DNA of 24,564 nt from Gammaproteobacteria bacterium UBA6724 (GCA_002454165.1 DKIG01000025.1:1-24564); one strand, 5' to 3'; shown: positions 7,030-14,983, counted from the first letter of the stretch. Numbers and translations are program-made. The notes: generated from the letters alone by a model not told the origin.

Positions 7030-9876
7030 ATGCTATTTGAAAAACAACAATATCAAGAAGATTGTGTTGCGAACATTATCGCAGTCTTGGAAAGTAGCGA
7101 TGACTTGGACGATTTCTCCTCACTAGAAAATAGTCTGGTAGATTTGCATGAAGATCAGTCAATCCCAGTCACTGACTTATCTTCTAATTTGTCTTCCAAA
7201 CCAAGGCTGGATATTGTGATGGAAACAGGCACGGGAAAGACCTTTGCCTATCTGAAAACTATTTTCGAAATCAGCAAGCATTTCAATAAAAACAAATTCA
7301 TTATTGTGCTGCCGCGCACTGCCATTAAATTAGGCGTGATACAAAACATCAAACTTACCGATGAGTATTTTTTCAACGAATATGGCAGGCACTTGAATTA
7401 TATTGATTATCCAAAAGACGGTTTAAGTAGCATTCAACAAAATTTCATCGGTGACACAGCATTGTCGGTTTTAATTATTACTAACAGCGCGTTTAATTCG
7501 GACATCAATAAAATCAATAAACGAGATGCTGAGAGATTGATTGAACATGGATCAATTTGGCAAGGCGTGTCGGCGCAAAAACCTGTTGTTTTTGTTGATG
7601 AGCCGCATTTGTTAAAAGGCACACAAACCACCAAGTATTTGGACCAGTTAAATTCTTTGTTTATTCGGTTTGGCGCCACCTATCCTGAGGACGAAGCACA
7701 TAAACTGTCCAATGTAGTTTATGTATTAGACAGTATCTCGGCGTTTAATGACTATCTGGTAAAGCGCATTGGCGTCAATACCGTTTTTGCGAATAGCGAA
7801 GTCAGCGGTTTGATGATTCGCAATGTTCAACCCAAAAAGAATTTTGATGCGGTGTATAACATCAATGAACAATCACATAAAACCACCATCAATCTGCATG
7901 ATGATTTAGGTGCGAAAACTGAGCTGGATCAATATCGCGGTGCAAGTGTCGTCAAAATCAATAAAAGCAAAATCTTCTTAGATAACAGAACCGTTATTGA
8001 AACAAATTCAGGTAATTACGTGCTCAGCGATGAAGAAATTAAACAGATGATAATAAGTGCCATCAAATTGCATTTTGAAAAAGAACAGATACTTTTTGAG
8101 TGTGGCGTGAAAGCATTGTCATTATTTTTTATTGCCAACATTGCTGATTTTCGTGGCGAAAATCCGAAGATCAAAATAATTTTTGAGCGCGAATATAAAA
8201 CAATCCACCGCAGAATGATAAAGGAAACAACCAACCAAAAATATAAAACATACTTGGAAGGCGCATATCAAAACGGAAACCTGCAAGCTCATGAAGGGTA
8301 TTTTTCCGGTGATACAGGCACCAAGGACAAAAAGGAAAGCGATGGCGTCAATATCATTCTCAATGAAAAAGAAAAATTGCTTTCTTTTGCAACACCGTTG
8401 CGGTTTATTTTTTCGGTTTGGGCGCTCCAGGAAGGTTGGGATAATCCGAATATTTTTACCATTTGCAAACTCTCTAATACTAACAAAGACACTAGCCGTC
8501 GCCAGCAAGTTGGTCGAGGCTTGCGCATTGCAGTTAATCAATCTGGAAAACGGTTGACCTATAAACATTGCGGCGGCAAAGACAGCGCGTTTTATGACAT
8601 TAACTCGCTTGATATGGTGGTGTCTGGGCAAGAGCAGGATTTTATACACAACATTCAAAATGAAATTCAAACCGCAAGTTTTTCAGTGGTGGGCGATATT
8701 ATTACGCTGGATATTCTCAAAGAAAAAGGACTTGATGATAATGAAGCAGCAGAAATTTTCACGGGTTTGCGACACAATAACATTATCAATGAAGCAGGAG
8801 AAATTCAGAGTCCCGTCCTGAATTTTTTAAGCAATCATCGCGCTGATTTTCCATTGATAACGGATGAGCGTTTTGAAGCAATAAAACAAATTTTCACAGA
8901 CAATCGTCAAGGCGCAGTGACGGACAAAAACAGAAAGCCTACAATCATCAAGGTTAGAAAAAACCAATGGCGAAAATTTCAAAATCTATGGGAAACGATC
9001 AACAAGAAATCCAGGATTGTCTATCAAAATATTAGACAAGAAGAGTTAATTGATAAAATTAGTAAAGAATTTAACAAGACGAAAATTGATCAGGTAAAAA
9101 TTAAAATAACCAAAGAAATATACGATACCCAAAAAAATAAGGTTGAGAACATATCAGAGGATTCGGAGGCGGGACCAAGTTATTTTCAAGGACAAAAACT
9201 AAACTTATTTATCACTAAATTTGCCAAAGACGAAAATCTGCCATTGCCTTTTACGGTGAAATTATTCAGAAAATTAAAACTCAGTCAATTTTATAAAGAT
9301 CCGAAAAAATCCCAAGCCATACTTAAAGACATGGTCAAAGATATTATTCATCGTAGCATTATCCAGAGCGTGAGTTATCAATTTATCCAAACCAATATCT
9401 ATGCCAATGAACTGCAAGACGAAGATGGCAACCTCATTGCTGAAATCAAACCCACTTATTTAGGGAAAATTCTTAGGGATGATGTGCCGCCGAAGGACCA
9501 GTTTTTATACGACACTGTGGTCTTTGATTCAGAGATTGAAAAGAAAAGCATTTTAGAAGACCCGGTCACCATCAATAATAATCAGATAACTGTCTTTGCC
9601 AAACTCCCAAAAATCAATATCCCCACCCCCTATAAAACCTATAATCCCGATTTTGCCTATCTTATTGAGAGGCAAAACGCCAAACAATTATTTCTAGTGG
9701 TAGAAACCAAAGGCTATAAATACGAGGGTGATATCCCAGAAAAAGAAAAACAAAAGATTGCATACGCCGAAGCGTTTTTCAAAGCCCTACAAAAGGAACT
9801 GCCAAAAGTGGATATTCAATATAAAATCAGAATAAATAAACAGGGGTTGAGTGAATTGTTAGAGGAGATAAAGTAG
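7030..9876 (+). CDS. res: Type III restriction enzyme Res subunit (helicase-nuclease)
   Basis: The restriction subunit of a Type III system: an SF2 ATPase that, complexed with Mod, senses pairs of unmodified sites and cuts DNA at a distance. The 948-residue product has Walker A METGTGKT (64-71), Walker B DEPH (190-193), motif V region LQEGWDNP (from 466), motif VI RRQQVGRGLR (490-499) and, near the C-terminus, a PD-(D/E)xK nuclease: NPDFAY with D874, then VVETKG with E892 and K894. All catalytic residues are present, so it looks active. ATG 7030 is preferred to an in-frame ATG at 6967, which lies upstream of the predicted transcription start. The gene is much AT-richer than recG or ubiA. It precedes mod, the reverse of the usual mod-res order. 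Confidence 0.93.
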   Translation: MLFEKQQYQEDCVANIIAVLESSDDLDDFSSLENSLVDLHEDQSIPVTDLSSNLSSKPRLDIVMETGTGKTFAYLKTIFEISKHFNKNKFIIVLPRTAIKLGVIQNIKLTDEYFFNEYGRHLNYIDYPKDGLSSIQQNFIGDTALSVLIITNSAFNSDINKINKRDAERLIEHGSIWQGVSAQKPVVFVDEPHLLKGTQTTKYLDQLNSLFIRFGATYPEDEAHKLSNVVYVLDSISAFNDYLVKRIGVNTVFANSEVSGLMIRNVQPKKNFDAVYNINEQSHKTTINLHDDLGAKTELDQYRGASVVKINKSKIFLDNRTVIETNSGNYVLSDEEIKQMIISAIKLHFEKEQILFECGVKALSLFFIANIADFRGENPKIKIIFEREYKTIHRRMIKETTNQKYKTYLEGAYQNGNLQAHEGYFSGDTGTKDKKESDGVNIILNEKEKLLSFATPLRFIFSVWALQEGWDNPNIFTICKLSNTNKDTSRRQQVGRGLRIAVNQSGKRLTYKHCGGKDSAFYDINSLDMVVSGQEQDFIHNIQNEIQTASFSVVGDIITLDILKEKGLDDNEAAEIFTGLRHNNIINEAGEIQSPVLNFLSNHRADFPLITDERFEAIKQIFTDNRQGAVTDKNRKPTIIKVRKNQWRKFQNLWETINKKSRIVYQNIRQEELIDKISKEFNKTKIDQVKIKITKEIYDTQKNKVENISEDSEAGPSYFQGQKLNLFITKFAKDENLPLPFTVKLFRKLKLSQFYKDPKKSQAILKDMVKDIIHRSIIQSVSYQFIQTNIYANELQDEDGNLIAEIKPTYLGKILRDDVPPKDQFLYDTVVFDSEIEKKSILEDPVTINNNQITVFAKLPKINIPTPYKTYNPDFAYLIERQNAKQLFLVVETKGYKYEGDIPEKEKQKIAYAEAFFKALQKELPKVDIQYKIRINKQGLSELLEEIK

Positions 9877-9893
9877 GGCGGGTTTTACCCGCC
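9877..9893 (+). terminator. Hairpin immediately after res stop
   Basis: GGCGGG (9877-9882) pairs perfectly with CCCGCC (9888-9893) around a five-base TTTTA loop, starting on the base after the res stop codon. There is no long T-run behind it, so it may be a weak terminator or a 3'-end stabiliser that separates res expression from the two downstream genes. Confidence 0.4.
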
Positions 9894-9930
9894 GTTATAA
9901 AATTAAATGACACCCCAAACCGATAAAAAA

Positions 9931-9958
9931 TTTACATATCGTTTTTTTATGTTAAAAA
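9931..9958 (+). promoter_or_regulatory. Possible internal promoter before the AlbA_2 gene
   Basis: TTTACA (9931-9936) and TAAAAA (9953-9958), 16 bases apart, sit in a very AT-rich 120-base gap with overlapping A/T inverted repeats (ATAAAAAA...TTTTTTTAT at about 9923-9950). The composition alone makes such matches likely, so this is weak evidence that the AlbA_2-mod pair can be transcribed separately from res. Confidence 0.25.
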
Positions 9959-9996
9959 ATGAATTTTTTTGAACCCTTTCATTTACCGGAGCGATT

Positions 9997-11208
9997 ATGT
10001 TTGATAGTTTAAGTGAATTGATTGAAAAAATAGCCTTGGGCGAAGATTCCACCATTGAGTTTAAAAGTCAGTTATCCAGCCGAGACAGCCTTGCTGATGA
10101 AATAACCGCTTTTGCTAATGCCAAAGGTGGCGTGATATTAATGGGTGTTGAAGACAACGGCGATATTGTCGGCATGGAAAACAGCCAACTCAATGAAGAT
10201 GAAAAAACAGTGATTGAAGTTTGCAGAGACAGCATCACGCCAGAGGTAAATATTTTTACTGAAAAACTGCTCATTGATGATAAAAACATCTTAAAGATAG
10301 AAGTGCCACACAGCTTATTTGTGCATAAAAGCCCTAATGGTTATTTTATGCGCCAAGGCAGTAGTAAAAGAGAAATGCCACCAGAGCAATTAGCCCGGTT
10401 GATGCAAAGTCGTTCACAGGCACGCATTATTAATTTTGATGAACAATTTGTGCCAAACACCGATAAAGACACCTTGCAAAGGGAACTTTATCAGCGTTTT
10501 ATCGGTGCAACAACGGGCGATGATGAAGTGAATTTATTATGTAAACGCCGTTTATTGGTTAAAGATAATGATAAATATATGGCCTCAGTTGCCGGCGTAT
10601 TGATGTGCAGTAATCGCTCCGATGAGTACCTGCATCACAGTTTTGTCAAAGCAGTTTATTATACCGGCACAACCAGAGATGCCAATTATCAAATTGATGC
10701 CAAAGATTTTAAAGGCACGCTAGATGTGCAAATTATTGATGCGTTTAAATTTGTAGAGAAATATAACAAAGTATCCGCCACCAAAAACATTGGCAGAATA
10801 GACAAACCACAATACAGCATGAGGGCTGTTTTTGAAGCCTTGGTTAATGCGGTCGTGCATAGAGATTATTCAAAACATGGATCAACAATTCGTTTATTCA
10901 TGTTCGCCGATAGGCTGGAAATATACTCCCCCGGCGCATTGGCCAACACCTTAACGATTGATTCCCTACCCTATAATCAAGTAACCAGAAATGAACTTCT
11001 AGCGCGTTTATTAGCTGAAATCGCTTTAGATGACAACGCTAATAAATTAGTCAATAGGCGATCTTTTTTAGAGGGCAGAGGGGAAGGTGTCGGTATCATT
11101 TTAAAAGAAAGCGAGCAATTAAGCGGCAAAAAACCAGTTTATGAAATGTATGGCGAAGAATTATGTTTAACTATTTTTGCTGCCAAGTCTTTACAAAATG
11201 ATGAATAA
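9997..11208 (+). CDS. AlbA_2 (Schlafen-type) domain protein with GHKL ATPase domain
   Basis: A 403-residue protein of the kind often annotated as predicted transcriptional regulator or ATP-binding protein (COG2865-like). The N-terminal AlbA_2 domain shows E21-F22-K23 and AFANAKGGVILMGVED (about 38-53), then GYFMRQGSSKREM. The C-terminal half has GHKL/HATPase_c_4 motifs: EALVNAVVHRDY (E280, N284, H288), DRLEIYSPG (D305) and GRGEGVG (360-366). It ends soon after the ATPase core, without the winged-helix tail many relatives carry. CGGAG precedes the ATG. Mod starts two bases after its stop, so the pair is surely co-transcribed. Its role is unknown; regulating or aiding the restriction system, or a separate defence effector, are both inference. 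It is not a true RecG. Confidence 0.85.
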   Translation: MFDSLSELIEKIALGEDSTIEFKSQLSSRDSLADEITAFANAKGGVILMGVEDNGDIVGMENSQLNEDEKTVIEVCRDSITPEVNIFTEKLLIDDKNILKIEVPHSLFVHKSPNGYFMRQGSSKREMPPEQLARLMQSRSQARIINFDEQFVPNTDKDTLQRELYQRFIGATTGDDEVNLLCKRRLLVKDNDKYMASVAGVLMCSNRSDEYLHHSFVKAVYYTGTTRDANYQIDAKDFKGTLDVQIIDAFKFVEKYNKVSATKNIGRIDKPQYSMRAVFEALVNAVVHRDYSKHGSTIRLFMFADRLEIYSPGALANTLTIDSLPYNQVTRNELLARLLAEIALDDNANKLVNRRSFLEGRGEGVGIILKESEQLSGKKPVYEMYGEELCLTIFAAKSLQNDE

Positions 11209-11210
11209 AA

Positions 11211-13136
11211 ATGATAACCAAAGCCCAAGCCAAGCAGAGCGATATAAAAATCATTGATAGTAATGAGGTTCTGAATGAGAACAAAAATGTGCTGATTGAA
11301 CAACTGAAAGCATTATTGCCTAGCGTGATAAATAGCGATGATCAATTGGATGTTAGAGCCCTGAAGGATGTGCTTAATTTGACCAATACCACCAGCAATA
11401 ATCAGGGGTATGAATTGACTTTTGCGGGGAAGGGGATTGCCAAGGCGTTGGCGGATAGTGTGAGTGATGTTGAGTTAAAGGTGGAAACGGCGCAAAGCAA
11501 AAACTTTGATGATACCGAGAATGTTGTGATTCGCGGGGATAATTTGGATGTGTTGAAAATCCTGCAAGCCAACTACCATAACAAAATTAAGATGATCTAC
11601 ATTGATCCACCTTACAACACTAAAAAAGAAAATTTCATTTACAAGGACAATTTCAAGATAACGGATGCGCAGTTAATTGAAGAGTTTAGTTTGAACGAGG
11701 ACACCCGCGATTTTTTACATAATGTTTATGGCACGCGTAGCCATAGCGGTTGGTTGTCGTTTATCTATCCTCGTCTTAAATTGGCGCGTGAACTGCTGAC
11801 CGATGACGGCGTGATTTTTATTTCTATTGATGATAACGAACAGGCGAATCTGAAACTGATTTGTGATGAGATTTTTGGGGAAAGCAATTTTGTTGCAAAT
11901 TTTAAGTGGAACAAAACATCTACTCCACCAAGTCTTTCTGACAAAGTGAGAACAAAGTATGAGTATGTTTTGTGTTATGAGAAGCGTAGTACAGGTAAGA
12001 AATTTAACGCTGGACTGACTGATGGTAACGACGAGCCTCTGCTAAATTCAGGGAACGCATTGGGCAAAAGAATCATCCCTAAGGATAAGATTGAATTTCG
12101 ATTTAACGGCATTTTTGAGCCAAAAAAATATCATAATATTAAATTATTATCAAAGCTAACAATAAAAAATGGCAAATCCAACGTTGATGTTGAATTTGAG
12201 GGGAGGTCTAAGTGGACTCAAAGATTTATCAATAATGAAATAGAACAAGGAACAACTTTTGTCGTTAAAACCACGAAGTTTTCTTTCAGATTTTTGAGGA
12301 AAGAAAAGTCGGTAAAAAAACCCTCAGATGACATCTGTTTGGATAACTTGTCATCGGATGTTATATCTAAAACTGAAAACGATGTGGAGACAAACGAGAA
12401 AGGTAGTGCCGAATTAGTGCATTTGTTTGGGAAGTTCATATTTGACAATCCAAAGCCATCAAGTCTAATAAAATACTTAATCAACTTTAATTGCTTAGAC
12501 GGCGATATAATTCTCGACTTCTTCGCCGGCAGCGGCACCACCGGCGATGCCGTCATGCAACTCAATGCCGAGGACGGCGGCGCACGAAAATTTATCCTGG
12601 TGCAAATAGATGAGCCGATTGATAAAACTAAAAACACCGAGGCGCATCAATTTTGCACCGACAATAAGTTTCAGCCGGTAATTTCCAGCATTACCATTGA
12701 GCGTCTAAACCGTGCCGGCGAGAAAATTAAAGCCGAGTTTTCGAAAAATAACAGCGAGTTATTTAAGGATAAAAATGCCCGGATGAATATTGGGTATAAA
12801 GTTTTTAACACTACGCCAAAACCACAAGTCACTCAACAAGACAGTAGCAATGAAAATTTAATCCTCATTGAAAACCCAAGAGCAAACGCCTTGGACACCT
12901 TAGCAAATATGCTCTGCGCGACTTGTAAAACGCTGGACAGCAAAATTGACTGTTTAATAAAAGACAAACTATACCAAGCCGATAATGAGATTTATTTGTT
13001 AGCGAATGTCTCTGATGATGAATTGGAAAAATATACAGACTTAAAAATCAATTTAGATGGCTGGGCAAATATTGATTTGCAGCAATACCTTAATCTCGGC
13101 GTCGGGCAGCGCGATAATTTAACAGTGGTGTATTAG
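11211..13136 (+). CDS. mod: Type III adenine DNA methyltransferase Mod subunit
   Basis: Methylates adenine in one strand of a short asymmetric site and gives the Res-Mod complex its specificity. The 641 residues have beta-class order: catalytic motif IV IDPPYNTKKENFIYKDNF (D132-P-P-Y135) first, a variable target-recognition region (about 225-425), then the AdoMet-binding motif I FAGSGTTGDA (438-447). The N-terminal part with VIRGDNLDVLKIL is typical of Type III Mod. Length matches the family. The ATG lies two bases after the AlbA_2 gene stop and has no clear Shine-Dalgarno, suggesting translational coupling. The recognition region is visibly more AT-rich than the motif I stretch, compatible with domain exchange. 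No simple-sequence phase-variation tract is seen. The recognition sequence cannot be predicted. Confidence 0.94.
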   Translation: MITKAQAKQSDIKIIDSNEVLNENKNVLIEQLKALLPSVINSDDQLDVRALKDVLNLTNTTSNNQGYELTFAGKGIAKALADSVSDVELKVETAQSKNFDDTENVVIRGDNLDVLKILQANYHNKIKMIYIDPPYNTKKENFIYKDNFKITDAQLIEEFSLNEDTRDFLHNVYGTRSHSGWLSFIYPRLKLARELLTDDGVIFISIDDNEQANLKLICDEIFGESNFVANFKWNKTSTPPSLSDKVRTKYEYVLCYEKRSTGKKFNAGLTDGNDEPLLNSGNALGKRIIPKDKIEFRFNGIFEPKKYHNIKLLSKLTIKNGKSNVDVEFEGRSKWTQRFINNEIEQGTTFVVKTTKFSFRFLRKEKSVKKPSDDICLDNLSSDVISKTENDVETNEKGSAELVHLFGKFIFDNPKPSSLIKYLINFNCLDGDIILDFFAGSGTTGDAVMQLNAEDGGARKFILVQIDEPIDKTKNTEAHQFCTDNKFQPVISSITIERLNRAGEKIKAEFSKNNSELFKDKNARMNIGYKVFNTTPKPQVTQQDSSNENLILIENPRANALDTLANMLCATCKTLDSKIDCLIKDKLYQADNEIYLLANVSDDELEKYTDLKINLDGWANIDLQQYLNLGVGQRDNLTVVY

Positions 13137-13163
13137 CGTTCAAGCCGCTGTCATTATTGTCCG

Positions 13164-13191
13164 TTGCATCGGCTGGTTATGAATGTATAAA
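13164..13191 (+). promoter_or_regulatory. Possible promoter of the HicB relic
   Basis: TTGCAT (13164-13169) and TATAAA (13186-13191), spaced by 16 bases, lie about 20 bases upstream of the HicB-like relic. Weak, by resemblance only. Confidence 0.25.
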
Positions 13192-13211
13192 ATAGTAGAA
13201 GTTCATTAGAG

Positions 13212-13371
13212 ATAAAATATTTGCTCGTAATTGAAGAGACCAAAACAAGAAGTCCTGCACAAGATGCAAGAATCTTTGAAATTTTATATAGAGGAATTGT
13301 TAAAGGAAAATCATATAATTCCACGGTCACATACTTATTCAAATTATTTAGAAATACGCTCAACAGCGTAA
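13212..13371 (+). pseudogene. Decayed HicB-family antitoxin relic
   Basis: Two reading frames together resemble a HicB (UPF0150) antitoxin. Frame one, from ATA at 13212, reads IKYLLVIEETKT, like the family N-terminus MKYLVVIEK-T-T-G, but with ATA where ATG should be. The central DLPGC segment is missing. From about 13243 a second frame reads KQEVLHKMQESLKFYIEELL and then KENHIIPRSHTYSNYLEI, ending at the TAA at 13369-13371; this fits the family C-terminus (EEVLxxxxEAIxFHIExL, then PIP and YxEV). Start loss, internal deletion and frameshift make it a pseudogene. No hicA toxin is visible. A TTG-started frame at 13221-13421 is open by chance. The rest of the gap 13137-13439 holds only the promoter and inverted repeat listed. 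Confidence 0.65.
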
Positions 13372-13403
13372 CAAGTCATCCCAACCACAGTGAGCCAAAC
13401 CCC

Positions 13404-13431
13404 GCGCGATCCATCTCATAACATATCGCGC
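13404..13431 (+). other. Inverted repeat just before ubiA
   Basis: GCGCGAT (13404-13410) and ATCGCGC (13425-13431) form a perfect 7-bp inverted repeat with a 14-base spacer, ending eight bases before the ubiA ATG. It could be an operator or an mRNA hairpin that hides the start; no Shine-Dalgarno is otherwise visible there. Confidence 0.4.
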
Positions 13432-13439
13432 AATACATC

Positions 13440-14414
13440 ATGCAACATATTTCAGAATACCTTTCGCAACTCAGCAGGGTGTCCAGCAGGATAGGCGGGC
13501 GCTATCCCCGCGTCTGGCAGTTCATTCGTCTGGCGCGACTTGATCGTCCCGTTGGCACCTTGCTGTTGCTCTGGCCAACACTCGCCGCCCTGTGGATAGC
13601 AAAGGAGGGCTTCCCCGGCTGGCATCTTTTCCTGGTCTTTACTCTGGGCACCCTGCTCACTCGGTCAGCTGGCTGTGTCGCCAATGATCTGATTGATATG
13701 CGCTTTGATGGGCATGTAAAACGCACCCAGGACAGACCCCTCGTCACGGGCAAGATAAGGCCGTTTGAAGCCGTCCTCTTCGCTGTTGCTCTGTTGTTTC
13801 CTGCCCTGCTACTGGTTATGACAACCAATCTATCCACCCAACTGCTATCGCTCCTCGGCGTCATCATTGCAATCACCTATCCCTATATGAAGAGATTCAC
13901 CCATATGCCCCAGGGGGTCTTGGGGATTGCTTTTTCCTGGGGTATCCCTATGGCATTTACGGCGGCTACCAATACGATGCCTAGCGTCGCCTGGCTACTC
14001 TTCGGTGCCAATCTGCTGTGGGTTATCGCCTACGATAGTCTCTATGCAATGGTTGACCGGGATGACGATCTTAACCTTGGTCTCAAATCCAGCGCCATCT
14101 TGTTTGGGCGGTTTGACCGGGTCACTGTCGCTATCCTGCAATTATTTTTCCTCTGTACGATGTTGCTAGTACCGCAGTGGATACACCTCTCCGGTTGGTA
14201 TTATCTTGGGCTTGGTATGAGCGCCGGTCTATTCGTTTATCAACATTATCTTATCCAGGGGAGTCTTATCCAGGGGAGTCTTATTAAGAAGACGCTCAGC
14301 CAAGAAGAACAACGGCAAGGTTGTTTCAAGGCTTTCCTTAACAACCAATGGGTCGGGTTTTGTATCTTCGCCGGCCTGGTAGCTCAGTACGCCTTTGCGC
14401 CTCTCCCTGGCTGA
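13440..14414 (+). CDS. ubiA: 4-hydroxybenzoate polyprenyltransferase UbiA
   Basis: An integral inner-membrane prenyltransferase that attaches the polyprenyl tail to 4-hydroxybenzoate, the second committed step of ubiquinone synthesis. In the 324 residues, RLDRPVGTLLLLWPT (33-47) opens the family fold, the first Mg-diphosphate motif is N82-D-x-x-D86-x-x-x-D90, and the second is Y198-D-x-x-Y-A-x-x-D-R-D-D-D (198-210). About eight or nine hydrophobic segments follow the usual pattern. No convincing ribosome-binding site precedes the ATG. ubiC (chorismate lyase), which often precedes ubiA, is absent; the gene instead follows the island. A 15-bp tandem duplication lies in a loop near the C-terminus. 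dctQ begins five bases after its stop. Confidence 0.95.
   Translation: MQHISEYLSQLSRVSSRIGGRYPRVWQFIRLARLDRPVGTLLLLWPTLAALWIAKEGFPGWHLFLVFTLGTLLTRSAGCVANDLIDMRFDGHVKRTQDRPLVTGKIRPFEAVLFAVALLFPALLLVMTTNLSTQLLSLLGVIIAITYPYMKRFTHMPQGVLGIAFSWGIPMAFTAATNTMPSVAWLLFGANLLWVIAYDSLYAMVDRDDDLNLGLKSSAILFGRFDRVTVAILQLFFLCTMLLVPQWIHLSGWYYLGLGMSAGLFVYQHYLIQGSLIQGSLIKKTLSQEEQRQGCFKAFLNNQWVGFCIFAGLVAQYAFAPLPG
14250..14279 (+). repeat. 15-bp tandem duplication inside ubiA
   Basis: CTTATCCAGGGGAGT occurs twice head to tail (14250-14264, 14265-14279), followed by the start of a third unit (CTTAT). It adds an in-frame IQGSL repeat in a hydrophilic loop of UbiA near residues 270-281, so it is probably neutral. 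Confidence 0.85.
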
Positions 14415-14419
14415 TAGCA

Positions 14420-14983
14420 GTGACTAAAAAAATCCAGCAGGGGCAGAGCAGGCGGGCTGTTATTAAGCAAAATGTTATTAAGCAGATTGATGGACTGTCC
14501 GAGTTAATCGGCAGGTCAATTGCCTGGCTGACCCTGGCGATGGTGTTCGTCACCTGTCTGGTTGTCCTGGCGCGTTATCTGTTCAACCTTGGCTCCGTCG
14601 GGTTGCAGGAATCCGTAATCTATATGCACGGTGCCGTGTTCATGCTCGGTATCGCCTATACCTTGAAGCATAATGCCCATGTACGGGTTGATGTGTTTTA
14701 TGAAGGCTTCTCCCGCCGCACCCGTGCCCTGATTGACCTGGCGGGGACCCTCCTATTGCTTATCCCGGTGGCAGGTTTCATTCTCTGGAGCAGTCTTGAT
14801 TATGTCAGTTTCTCCTGGGAGTTGATGGAATCATCAGCCCAGCCGGGTGGCTTGCCGGGGGTTTATCTCTTGAAGTCGCTCATTCCCGTTATGGCAGTAT
14901 TGCTCCTGCTTCAGGGCGTCTCGGAATTGCTGAAAAGCAGCCAGCTCTTACAAAAAGAGTTGCGAGAGGATGAGGATGCTTGA
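14420..14983 (+). CDS. dctQ: TRAP transporter small permease DctQ
   Basis: The small membrane subunit of a TRAP transporter, a Na+-driven importer that uses an extracytoplasmic binding protein. From the GTG at 14420 the product has 187 residues with four hydrophobic segments: WLTLAMVFVTCLVVLARYLF, an amphipathic second segment with the signature LQESVIYMHGAVFMLGIAYTL, ALIDLAGTLLLLIPVAGFIL, and the C-terminal LKSLIPVMAVLLLLQGVSEL. The motif LKHNAHVRVDVFYE is the DctQ hallmark. GTG 14420 is chosen because it sits five bases after the ubiA stop; a longer in-frame extension would overlap ubiA. A VIKQ(N/I) repeat lies at the N-terminus. It overlaps dctM. Confidence 0.9.
   Translation: MTKKIQQGQSRRAVIKQNVIKQIDGLSELIGRSIAWLTLAMVFVTCLVVLARYLFNLGSVGLQESVIYMHGAVFMLGIAYTLKHNAHVRVDVFYEGFSRRTRALIDLAGTLLLLIPVAGFILWSSLDYVSFSWELMESSAQPGGLPGVYLLKSLIPVMAVLLLLQGVSELLKSSQLLQKELREDEDA
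14459..14488 (+). repeat. 15-bp tandem duplication in the dctQ N-terminus
   Basis: GTTATTAAGCA occurs at 14459-14469 and 14474-14484, as part of two nearly identical 15-base units (GTTATTAAGCAAAAT, GTTATTAAGCAGATT). It encodes the in-frame repeat VIKQN-VIKQI. Confidence 0.85.

Noticed and set aside
9997..11208. Second RecG helicase
   Set aside because: It lacks Walker A and helicase motifs; the resemblance is only a legacy name for the HATPase_c_4 domain. The true recG is at 3146-5239.
11211..13136. Phase-variable mod
   Set aside because: No long homopolymer or tetra/pentanucleotide repeat occurs in the gene or its start region.
13221..13421. Open frame of 66 codons from a TTG, possible small gene
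   Set aside because: Only its first residues look like protein; the better family match switches frame to end at 13371, so it is part of a HicB pseudogene.
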